Shown here one piece after another: positions 8,477 to 15,267 of a DNA stretch of 18,680 bases (positions are counted from its first letter, which is position 1; every line of letters starts with the position of its first letter). This stretch comes from Thermotogaceae bacterium (GTDB lineage: Bacteria; Thermotogota; Thermotogae; B21-G9; HyVt-16). Where the stretch lies: assembly GCA_011043375.1 (NCBI GenBank), contig DQYP01000056.1:1-18680 (forward strand), in the 5' to 3' direction. Below the pieces are notes generated by a model. It saw nothing but the letters and a program-made list of their open reading frames with translations, did no database searches and was not told the origin of the DNA. A program made the translations under genes and the position numbers.

Positions 8477-9955
8477 CTACTTCATTTCTTTTAAAAGTTT
8501 GAAAGTCTCTTGCTTACCATTCGCATCAAAAACTTGAATAACTTTGAGTGATTTTCGTGAATCCAAATGATCGAGTTTATACTGGATGAAACTTTCCCTA
8601 AGACTCTCAAAGTTAACTTTAACATTTTTTAGCTTTACTTTCAATACCTCTTGTTTTTCAAGTAACTCTTTAATACTCAGAAATTTGTGGTTTTCCAATG
8701 GTGTTCCAGGTTTCGGTACGAATGGATTAACACTAATCACTATCTCATTGAATCCCATACTTGAAATTCGATCTATCATTTTTGCACTCAATTCAAGGTC
8801 TTCCTTCGTTTCCTCTGGTAATCCTATCATCAAATAGAGCTTTATCTTTTTGAATCCCAATTTCCTTGCCATCGATACTTTATCATATATTTCCTCATCA
8901 CTTATATTTTTGTTTAAAAATTCTCTCATCTTTTCAGATCCCGTTTCAGGTGCGATGGTTAACATGTTTTGCCCGCTTCTTAGCAATCCCTTCAATAATT
9001 TTTCATCTATCTTATCTACACGTAACGATGAAAGCGAAAATCTTATATTCCTTCTTTCAAGATAATCCAATATTTCGTCAAATTTTGGATGATCATTCAC
9101 CGCGGGAGCTACCAAACCCATTTTAAAATCACGAATGTTATCAATTTGACTCAATGTATCCTCAACTTTTTTTATAAAAGACTCCACTCTTATGGGTCTA
9201 AAATAACCATATAAGTTTCCAATCGTGCAAAACTTGCAACCCCTAAAGCAACCTCTGCCGACCTCTATCAAAAAAACATCACCAAATTCTCCAAACTTCG
9301 ATAAAAAAACCGAGCCAGCTGGGTCATGAATAACATCTCTATAAATAGCTTCTTCATGGGCCATTTTATTTAAAATCGGGACAGAGATATTTTCCAATTC
9401 ACTCACCTTTTTAAGCAATTTCTCTTTTTCTTTGTGTAATGATTCAGATATTTTATTGAGGAGATGACTTAGATTAACTTCTGCTTCACCATGATAAATT
9501 ATATCGGCGATGTGAACAAAGAGATTGGGATTTATTGTAACCAAGGGACCACCTATCACTATTAAAGGATGTCTCTCTCCCCTTTTATGTACCAGAAGCG
9601 GTATTCTAAGTTTTTTCAAGATATCCATAAGATTGAAAAAATCTAATTCATAGGATATCGAAAACATCCAAATTTTAAACTCATCAAGAGGTCTGAGAGA
9701 ATCCAGGGAGTAGAATCTGTTGAATCTTTTATCATAAAAAAAACGCTCACAAGACACACCAGGAATGCTGTTGGCTACCTCAAAAACTCTATGGAATCCC
9801 AGGTTTCCCGCTAAGGTTTTGTAAGAATTTGGATATATCAAAGCGACTTTTAAATATCCTTCGGTAGAAAACTTTTTAAGTCTTTTTTCAGAACTTGCAT
9901 ATTTATTTATATTTTCATATTCCTTCCAATCAAGTGTTCTTCGAGGCTTTCTCAT
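8477..9955 (-). CDS. B12-binding-type radical SAM protein of unknown reaction
   Basis: This is a 492-aa protein. The N-terminal part (about 35-170) looks like the Rossmann-like fold of B12-binding-domain radical SAM proteins (VALIYPNSYKTLAGNLG, IVIGGPLVTINPN, HIADIIYHGEAE), but it has no DxHxxG cobalamin ligand motif. The radical SAM core begins with GRGCFRGCKFC: Cys236, Cys240 and Cys243 form the C-x3-C-x2-C ligand set of the 4Fe-4S cluster that cleaves S-adenosylmethionine. ETGSEKMREFLNK (from about 337) and a late segment of the Elp3/MiaB/NifB-type barrel follow. It is neither MiaB nor RimO, as no TRAM domain or N-terminal cluster cysteines are seen. The substrate is unknown. The ATG at 9955 lies inside the end of the thioesterase gene (26-bp overlap) with GGAAG 5 nt upstream. 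It is the last gene of the tilS-ftsH chain. Confidence 0.88.
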   Translation of the reverse strand: MRKPRRTLDWKEYENINKYASSEKRLKKFSTEGYLKVALIYPNSYKTLAGNLGFHRVFEVANSIPGVSCERFFYDKRFNRFYSLDSLRPLDEFKIWMFSISYELDFFNLMDILKKLRIPLLVHKRGERHPLIVIGGPLVTINPNLFVHIADIIYHGEAEVNLSHLLNKISESLHKEKEKLLKKVSELENISVPILNKMAHEEAIYRDVIHDPAGSVFLSKFGEFGDVFLIEVGRGCFRGCKFCTIGNLYGYFRPIRVESFIKKVEDTLSQIDNIRDFKMGLVAPAVNDHPKFDEILDYLERRNIRFSLSSLRVDKIDEKLLKGLLRSGQNMLTIAPETGSEKMREFLNKNISDEEIYDKVSMARKLGFKKIKLYLMIGLPEETKEDLELSAKMIDRISSMGFNEIVISVNPFVPKPGTPLENHKFLSIKELLEKQEVLKVKLKNVKVNFESLRESFIQYKLDHLDSRKSLKVIQVFDANGKQETFKLLKEMK

Positions 9956-10340
9956 TTATCTTCCGTACCAGATACGTTTTTGAAACTACAACCCTTTTAA
10001 ACTCTCCTTTCGCTATCTTACCCACCTCATCGAATGCTTCAAAGCCAAAGACTACTAAATTATTTTTGATCTCTTTGACTTCTAAGTTTATATTCACTAC
10101 CATACCTATTGGTGTTACAGAAACATGTTCCAGATGTGTCTCCACAACAACAGAAGTATGATAAGGCTCTAAGTATTCCTTTAAAAATTCAAAGCCACAT
10201 TTGTGAATCATTTCTACCAATGAATGAGTTGATAGAACATTCAAACTCCTACTTTCTTCATCTTCCATCCATGCCATGTCTTCAATCGTTTTAAGGCGAA
10301 AACTTGCTGTTTTGCCACTCAAATACTCATAAGTGTTCAC
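9930..10340 (-). CDS. FlK-like hotdog-fold thioesterase family protein
   Basis: This 136-aa protein aligns by eye along its length with fluoroacetyl-CoA thioesterase FlK. STHSLVEMIH (37-46), the YLEP block (56-59), HVSVTPIG (72-79) and the late GEFKRVVV match in order and spacing. T38 and H72 sit where FlK has catalytic T42 and H76 (34 residues apart in both). FlK's catalytic Glu50 is His46 here. The family usually hydrolyses small acyl-CoA thioesters; the substrate here is unknown, and fluoroacetate is not implied. The start is GTG at 10340, overlapping the ftsH stop as GTGA (4 bp), with GAGGG about 10 nt upstream. The gene ends inside radical SAM coding sequence (26-bp overlap). Confidence 0.85.
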   Translation of the reverse strand: MNTYEYLSGKTASFRLKTIEDMAWMEDEESRSLNVLSTHSLVEMIHKCGFEFLKEYLEPYHTSVVVETHLEHVSVTPIGMVVNINLEVKEIKNNLVVFGFEAFDEVGKIAKGEFKRVVVSKTYLVRKINEKASKNT

Positions 10341-12373
10341 GCAGAATCATCCCTCTTTTTAAAATCCATCTTTGTTTTCAAAGGTTCGATCTCTGTTTTT
10401 CCAGCTGTACTGTCACTGTCTTCACTCTCTGATGGGACTTTTTCAACCAAATTTTCTTCCTCTACCAAATCAAGTTCCTTATTCAAAAACTTCTTCAATT
10501 CTTTCCCCTCGATTACCTCTTTTTCCAACAACAGATTCGCTACTTCATCCAATTGCTCCCTATGCTCTCTGAGAATGTTTTTTGCACGTTCATAACAGTC
10601 TAATACTATTTTTTTAACCTCTCTATCTATCTCAGCAGCCACTTCTTCACTGTAATTTTTCATTCGCGTTATTTCACGGCCAAGGAAGACCTCTTGTTCT
10701 TCTTTACCCCATGCAAGAGGACCTATACGTTCGCTCATTCCAAATTTACACACCATCATACGAGCGATTTCCGTAGCACGTTCAATATCGTTTTCGGCAC
10801 CACTGGTTATCTCACCGAACACTATTTCTTCAGCGGCTCTGCCACCTAAAAGTCCCGTTATCCTATCGTAAAGTTCACTTTTGCTCATCAAATATTTATC
10901 CTCCAAAGGAAGCTGTAAGGTATAACCAAGTGCCCTGTAACCACGAGGAACTATCGAAATTTTATGAACTGGATCAGCATTGGGTAGAAGTGTTGAAACT
11001 ATCGCATGTCCAACTTCGTGGTACGCTATCACTTTTTTCTCTTTCGAACTTATGACCCTCGATTTCCTCTCAGGACCGGCTATAACACGATCTATGGCCT
11101 CTTCAAACTCTTTCATACCTATTCTATTTCTCTTTCTTCTCGCTGCCAACAAAGCTGCTTCGTTCACAAGATTCTCGAGATCCGCACCAACGAATCCCGG
11201 GGTTCTTCGTGCTAATACCCTTATATCCACATCTTCTTCAGTCAACTTCCCTCTAAGGTGTATTTTCAAGATCTCTTCTCTACCTCTGAGATCTGGAGGA
11301 TCAACAACTATTTTCTTATCAAATCTTCCAGGCCTCAATAGGGCTCTATCTAAGATGTCGGGTCTGTTAGTTGCAGCCATCATAATTATTCCTTCTTTAA
11401 CGTCGAACCCATCCATTTCCACTAAGAGCTGATTGAGTGTCTGCTCCCTTTCATCGTGGCCACCACCAAGTCCAGCGCCTCTCTGACGGCCAACGGCATC
11501 GATTTCATCGATGAAAATGATAGCAGGAGCACTTTGCTTAGCTTGATTGAATAAATCTCTGACCCTTGCTGCACCAACACCCACAAACAGTTCTACAAAA
11601 TCTGAACCACTCATGTGAAAAAATGGTACCCCTGCTTCTCCTGCAACGGCTCGCGCTAAAAGGGTTTTACCGGTACCCGGTGGTCCAACCAATAAGATAC
11701 CTTTTGGCATTCGAGCACCCAGTTTGTTGAAAGAAGAGGGATTTTTCAAAAAATCAACGACTTCCCTCAACTCCTCGATAGCCTCATCCACACCTGCAAC
11801 ATCTTTGAAAGTAATTCGTTTCTCGCTAGGCTTGACAACCCTTGCTGGACTCTTTGTAAAGGTGAAAGCTTGGGAGTTTCTACCAGACAATGCCCGCATT
11901 GTGAACATCCAAAGGAATATCAAAAAAACAATGGGAATTATGGTTCCTATAACATTTATCCACCAACTCGAGGAAACACTTTTCTTTGCTTCAACCCTTA
12001 TACCCTTATCGGCTATCTGTTTCACAAGGTTGGAATCGTTGATCAACCACGGAGCGTAGAGTTCGTACAGTACACCGGTTTTTGTTATGACCTTTACATT
12101 ACCATTATCCTCTATGTTCACTTCCATTATTGGAGTTGGTTGTTGTTCAAGCATACTCCAAAACTGTGAAAAAGTTAATTGCTGAACAGGTTGTGAAGTT
12201 TGATATAAACCCTTTATCACAAAAAATAGGAACAAAATTATTATGAAATAAAGTGACATAACCATTAAATTTGGACGTCGTGGTCCACCACCGGAAAATC
12301 CATTGTGTCTCTTATTACTATTCTTGTCGCCGTTGAAAAACGAGACTCTATCTTTTAAACTCATAGTTATCAA
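10337..12373 (-). CDS. ftsH: ATP-dependent zinc metalloprotease FtsH
   Basis: This is a 678-aa membrane-anchored AAA protease that degrades misfolded membrane proteins and short-lived regulators. In order it has a basic N-terminal tail (about 1-35), membrane helix 1 (about 36-57), a small extracytoplasmic domain (58-136) and helix 2 (137-158). The AAA domain has Walker A GPPGTGKT (230-237), Walker B IIFIDE (285-290) and the SRH arginines R347/R350. The zinc site is HEVGH (452-456), with D529 the likely third ligand. The C-terminus is acidic and Ser-rich. The N-terminal tail is longer than in many FtsH proteins. The chosen start is TTG at 12373, because AGGAGG lies 5 nt upstream; the ATG at 12364 is 14 nt away. 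The start lies inside the end of tilS (26-bp overlap), and the stop overlaps the thioesterase GTG. Confidence 0.97.
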   Translation of the reverse strand: MITMSLKDRVSFFNGDKNSNKRHNGFSGGGPRRPNLMVMSLYFIIILFLFFVIKGLYQTSQPVQQLTFSQFWSMLEQQPTPIMEVNIEDNGNVKVITKTGVLYELYAPWLINDSNLVKQIADKGIRVEAKKSVSSSWWINVIGTIIPIVFLIFLWMFTMRALSGRNSQAFTFTKSPARVVKPSEKRITFKDVAGVDEAIEELREVVDFLKNPSSFNKLGARMPKGILLVGPPGTGKTLLARAVAGEAGVPFFHMSGSDFVELFVGVGAARVRDLFNQAKQSAPAIIFIDEIDAVGRQRGAGLGGGHDEREQTLNQLLVEMDGFDVKEGIIMMAATNRPDILDRALLRPGRFDKKIVVDPPDLRGREEILKIHLRGKLTEEDVDIRVLARRTPGFVGADLENLVNEAALLAARRKRNRIGMKEFEEAIDRVIAGPERKSRVISSKEKKVIAYHEVGHAIVSTLLPNADPVHKISIVPRGYRALGYTLQLPLEDKYLMSKSELYDRITGLLGGRAAEEIVFGEITSGAENDIERATEIARMMVCKFGMSERIGPLAWGKEEQEVFLGREITRMKNYSEEVAAEIDREVKKIVLDCYERAKNILREHREQLDEVANLLLEKEVIEGKELKKFLNKELDLVEEENLVEKVPSESEDSDSTAGKTEIEPLKTKMDFKKRDDSA

Positions 12374-13787
12374 AAATACCTCCTCTCATGATTCTTAACA
12401 GCAAAAATCGTTTTGTATCCTGTGTTACTTTGAAATCCTCACTTATCCTGAATCCGGATATCCACATTATTTTACCACTTGAATCTTGAAGAACTAAAAC
12501 CTTATTCCTTAACCAACGTGGTATCCTCATTTCATTCAAAACCTTTTTAACCTTTTTATGCCCCTTTAAACCTATCGGTTTTATTCTATCTCCTGCTTTC
12601 CTATTTCTTATAAAAATAGGCCATTTGATTTTATCACAATCGAAGATCACCACTTCTTTGCTCAATCTCAATTTGTCAAAATCAAATTTATTCAGCACTT
12701 TGAGTTCAAGTATTGTATCAGCTTCTTCTATATTATAGATCCCTTCCCTATCTATCTTATAATTGAATCCTTTTAAAGTCAAATTGTAGTTTTTGAGAAA
12801 GAAAAGCCTATCGTAACTCTTGAAAATCCTGATCGAACTTCCAAGATTGTATTCAAAATTCTTTACTTTTTTTATTTTTATTAGCTCAATGGTTTTTGAG
12901 ATCTTTTCAAAGTTCAATCCCTTGGTATCTCCTTTCAATTTCTCGAATGTCATTCTTAGTATTTCACTAATCACTACGGGATGTTCCTTGACAAGTTTAC
13001 TGTAATCTAAAACTATCATGTTTTGGTCCTCGTGCAGATTTAGTATATTGAAAAGACCCTCAGAATATTCTTCGACAAATTCGGAGTACTCTTCAAGTAT
13101 TTGGACAGTTCTGATGATTTTCTTGTCAATATCTTTACAGATTCTTTCCCTGATAAAAGGTAAAAAAATCAATCTCAATTTGTTTCTCTGAAAATCAATG
13201 TTGTAGTTGGTGTAATCCTCAATGTAAGGTATGGAGTTCTCCTCAACGTACTTCGTTATTTCTGATTTGTCTGTGAACATAAGAGGCCTTATAAATGGAA
13301 AGTTCTTCACTCTCATACTGGAGAGTCCATGTATTCCAGAACCCCTGAATAACATCAAGAAGAAATTCTCAATTCTATCATCTCTGTGGTGTGCCAAAGC
13401 AATCTTATCACCCTTGAGCTCCTCAAACTTCTCCAAAAAGTACCTATACCTTACAACCCTAGCGGCTTCTTCTATCGAATAATTTGGATTCAATTTCAAA
13501 AAATTTGGTACATTTCTTTTCTCGCTTATAAGTTTGACTCCCAATCTTTTCGCAAGTTCAGCAATCACATTTTTTTCCTTCCAAGAGTCGTTTCGAAGCA
13601 TATGATCCATATGAACTGCAACAATGGATATTGAAAAATCCTTTTTCACCTTGCTGAGTGCATGAAGCAAAGCCATGGAATCCCTTCCACCGGAAACTGC
13701 AACTAAAACTTTTTCATTTGCTTTTATTAAATCATGTTTTCTTATAAAATAAACAAGGTTCTTTTCGAACCTTGTTGAAAAATCCAA
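12348..13787 (-). CDS. tilS: tRNA(Ile)-lysidine synthase TilS
   Basis: This 479-aa N-type PP-loop ATPase carries SGGRDS at 32-37. It attaches lysine to C34 of tRNA-Ile(CAU) so that the tRNA reads AUA and is charged with Ile. The N-terminal catalytic domain (about 24-215) includes HMDHMLR and EEAARVVRYRYF. A middle substrate-binding region follows, then the C-terminal TilS domain with RKAGDRIKPIGLKGHKKVKK. The start is TTG at 13787, preceded by GAGGGTGAT 3 nt upstream; no other in-frame start exists before the PP-loop. The first codons contain a perfect 10-bp inverted repeat (listed separately). It lies 22 bp after tRNA-Thr and overlaps ftsH by 26 bp. Confidence 0.95.
   Translation of the reverse strand: MDFSTRFEKNLVYFIRKHDLIKANEKVLVAVSGGRDSMALLHALSKVKKDFSISIVAVHMDHMLRNDSWKEKNVIAELAKRLGVKLISEKRNVPNFLKLNPNYSIEEAARVVRYRYFLEKFEELKGDKIALAHHRDDRIENFFLMLFRGSGIHGLSSMRVKNFPFIRPLMFTDKSEITKYVEENSIPYIEDYTNYNIDFQRNKLRLIFLPFIRERICKDIDKKIIRTVQILEEYSEFVEEYSEGLFNILNLHEDQNMIVLDYSKLVKEHPVVISEILRMTFEKLKGDTKGLNFEKISKTIELIKIKKVKNFEYNLGSSIRIFKSYDRLFFLKNYNLTLKGFNYKIDREGIYNIEEADTILELKVLNKFDFDKLRLSKEVVIFDCDKIKWPIFIRNRKAGDRIKPIGLKGHKKVKKVLNEMRIPRWLRNKVLVLQDSSGKIMWISGFRISEDFKVTQDTKRFLLLRIMRGGIFDNYEFKR
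12378..12384 (-). promoter_or_regulatory. ribosome binding site that decides the ftsH start
   Basis: AGGAGGT lies in the last codons of tilS. It is well spaced for the TTG at 12373 (5 nt from AGGAGG) and too far from the ATG at 12364 (14 nt). Confidence 0.7.
13752..13776 (-). terminator. stem-loop with T-rich tail inside the first tilS codons (possible attenuator/terminator)
   Basis: On the minus strand AACAAGGTTC, the loop GAAAA and GAACCTTGTT form a perfect 10-bp stem with a 5-nt loop, directly followed by TATTTTAT. It starts 11 nt into tilS and about 34 nt after the tRNA-Thr CCA. Stem plus T-rich tail looks like an intrinsic terminator that could trim or attenuate read-through from the tRNA promoter. 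It could instead affect tilS translation or mRNA processing. That the structure exists is seen directly; the role is inferred. The stem is only moderately GC-rich and the T-run is broken by A. Confidence 0.45.
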
Positions 13788-13790
13788 TAT

Positions 13791-13799
13791 ATCACCCTC
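13791..13799 (-). promoter_or_regulatory. ribosome binding site supporting the TTG start of tilS
   Basis: GAGGGTGAT ends 3 nt before the TTG at 13787 and begins about 10 nt after the encoded CCA of tRNA-Thr. No competing ATG or GTG is in frame. Confidence 0.65.
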
Positions 13800-13809
13800 T
13801 CAAACTTTA

Positions 13810-13885
13810 TGGAGCCAGCGGAGGGACTCGAACCCTCAACCTACTCATTACGAATGAGTTGCTCTGCCAATTGAGCTACGCTGGC
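13810..13885 (-). tRNA. tRNA-Thr (anticodon CGT)
   Basis: This is a complete 76-nt cloverleaf: acceptor stem GCCAGCG/CGCTGGC, D stem GCTC/GAGC, anticodon stem ACTCA/TGAGT with loop TTCGTAA, and T stem GAGGG/CCCTC with loop TTCGAGT. The discriminator base is T and the 3' CCA is encoded. Anticodon CGT reads ACG (Thr). It sits between the 2-hydroxyacid dehydrogenase stop and tilS on the same strand, so a transcript from its promoter can run on into tilS-ftsH. Confidence 0.97.
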
Positions 13886-13907
13886 TTCTATTAATTCATC
13901 CATCGAT

Positions 13908-13936
13908 ATTTTATTATCAAAGTTTACAATAGTCAA
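13908..13936 (-). promoter_or_regulatory. strong sigma-70-type promoter of tRNA-Thr (and possibly tilS-ftsH)
   Basis: On the minus strand TTGACT (13936-13931), a 17-bp spacer and TAAAAT (13913-13908) form a near-consensus promoter. The start point would fall at about 13901, some 16 nt before the tRNA 5' end. The -35 overlaps the TGA stop of the upstream dehydrogenase gene. This is the best promoter match in the window. Confidence 0.75.
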
Positions 13937-14925
13937 TACTTCAGTTTTAAATCGACTTGATATATGGGCTTACCTGTCTTCAAAAACGCCACTATATTTT
14001 CAAAAGTTTCAGCGATCATCCCTTTGAAACCTTCAATGGTTGATGAACCAACATGTGGCGAGAGGATTACATTCTTAAAAGTATGTATTGGATATGAAAA
14101 CGGTAGGATCACTGTTCTATCAACGGTTGGATAATGATACCAAGTATCTATCGCAATCCCTCCCAGGATGTTCTCTTTTAACGCCCTATACAGAGCTTCT
14201 TCGGATATGACGGCTCCTCTACCGACGTTTATTAAATACTTCCCTTTCATCTTGGATAATACATTCCAATCAAACATACCTTCAGTTTCATCGGTTAAAG
14301 GTAGGGTAATAAAAATTACTTCACTCTCCAATATCATCTCCTCGAGATTTGTTGTAATCTTAGTTGCCAATTCAAGATCCTCACTATTGGGTGACCGCTT
14401 TTTGAAACCCACTATCTTGCAATCGAAAACCCTCAACAACTTAGCTAATTCTTTTCCTATTTTTCCAAAACCAGCGATACCACATGCCTTGTTTCTGAGA
14501 CTCACCCAAAAATTATCATAGTATTTTTTCCTGGTTCCATCACCCCAAATACCTTTTGATAAGTTATTGTGAAATTCAACAACCCTTCCAAGCAGCACTA
14601 AACACAAGGTAAGGGCTCTCTCAGCAACCATTTCAGCATTTCCATGAGTGTTTGAAACAATCACAGTACCTCTTTTCTTAATCTCATCGATTGGAAGTGA
14701 GTCCACGCCAGTCCAAGGAATGAATATTATTTTCAATTTCTCAGCAATTTTCAAAGTATCGATATCAAGGCGAGTACAAACTATTCCATCTGCTTTTGAA
14801 ACATAATCTTCAGGATTTTGATAATCTTTAGAACTTATAAATTCAACATCAGGAAATTTCCTTTTAAGCTTTTCAAGATAAGGATTCCAAAGCTCATCGA
14901 TTTCATTCAAAAAAACTATTCGCAT
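13933..14925 (-). CDS. D-2-hydroxyacid dehydrogenase family protein with altered active site
   Basis: This 330-aa NAD(P)-dependent oxidoreductase homologue has the usual split catalytic domain and an internal Rossmann domain (about 110-290) with GFGKIG (152-157). Catalytic R236 (NVGRGAVISEEAL) and H291 (LSPHVGSST) are present. The usual Glu of the DVFxxEP block is Tyr265, because that block reads IDTWYHYP. It also has more sequence than usual between this block and the His (VDRTVILPFSYPIHTF). It belongs to the family of 2-oxoacid/2-hydroxyacid dehydrogenases; the substrate is unknown. The ATG at 14925 has GGGGGA upstream. A 54-bp AT-rich gap separates it from the membrane protein gene, and its stop overlaps the tRNA promoter. 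Confidence 0.88.
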   Translation of the reverse strand: MRIVFLNEIDELWNPYLEKLKRKFPDVEFISSKDYQNPEDYVSKADGIVCTRLDIDTLKIAEKLKIIFIPWTGVDSLPIDEIKKRGTVIVSNTHGNAEMVAERALTLCLVLLGRVVEFHNNLSKGIWGDGTRKKYYDNFWVSLRNKACGIAGFGKIGKELAKLLRVFDCKIVGFKKRSPNSEDLELATKITTNLEEMILESEVIFITLPLTDETEGMFDWNVLSKMKGKYLINVGRGAVISEEALYRALKENILGGIAIDTWYHYPTVDRTVILPFSYPIHTFKNVILSPHVGSSTIEGFKGMIAETFENIVAFLKTGKPIYQVDLKLKY

Positions 14926-14979
14926 TCAGATTCCCCCACCCAATCATTTGTATACTTGTATGATTTCTATCCTAAAAAT

Positions 14980-15258
14980 TCACATAACAAAGAGATACGC
15001 TATCAAAAATGATGAAGCAAAACATAATCCAGAATATATAAGAGCTCCTAAACCAAGTTTGTCGATTTCAAGTGGATTTTTCGATTTTTTCGATTTTACA
15101 TACAATTGCATTACAGCTATTCCTATTGCTACAGCCCCGACTATGAATAAATAATCTGACATTTTAAAAAGATTGAATAAAGAAACGATAAGAGTTATTC
15201 CCAATGTTATCAACCATATTTTTAAAACATTAGGCATGATCAGCTTCAACAATTTCAT
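14980..15258 (-). CDS. small three-helix membrane protein of unknown function
   Basis: This is a 92-aa hydrophobic protein with three likely membrane helices at about 11-31, 35-53 and 69-91, and a basic loop (VKSKKSKNPLEIDK, 54-67). The order and spacing (short helix, MSDYLFIVGAVAIG, lysine-rich loop, last helix) are faintly like DUF3899-type small membrane proteins, but I do not recognise it with confidence. It looks real: GAGGTGA lies 4 nt before the ATG and overlaps the LacI stop codon, the gap to lacI is 9 bp, and codon use is like its neighbours. Cotranscription with the regulator is very likely. Confidence 0.75.
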   Translation of the reverse strand: MKLLKLIMPNVLKIWLITLGITLIVSLFNLFKMSDYLFIVGAVAIGIAVMQLYVKSKKSKNPLEIDKLGLGALIYSGLCFASSFLIAYLFVM

Positions 15259-15267
15259 ACACTCACC

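Noticed and set aside
8459..8490. Possible intrinsic terminator after the radical SAM gene
   Set aside because: A run of six T follows the TAG stop, but no convincing stem precedes it; only the short CTTTTAAAAG palindrome is present, with no GC pairs beyond its ends.
10980..11432. 150-aa plus-strand frame opposite ftsH
   Set aside because: It lies wholly antisense to the conserved AAA and protease domains of FtsH, has no ribosome site and looks like a shadow frame. The other plus-strand frames (for example 73-348, 5567-5917, 14168-14521, 16684-17058) were rejected for the same reason.
14926..14979. Promoter for the 2-hydroxyacid dehydrogenase in the 54-bp gap
   Set aside because: A TATACAA-like -10 and the repeated ATACAA are visible, but no acceptable -35 at the right spacing; left uncalled.
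15070..15100. Repeated CGATTTT units
   Set aside because: They encode the SKKSK lysine/serine loop of the small membrane protein; a codon-level low-complexity stretch rather than a separate repeat element.
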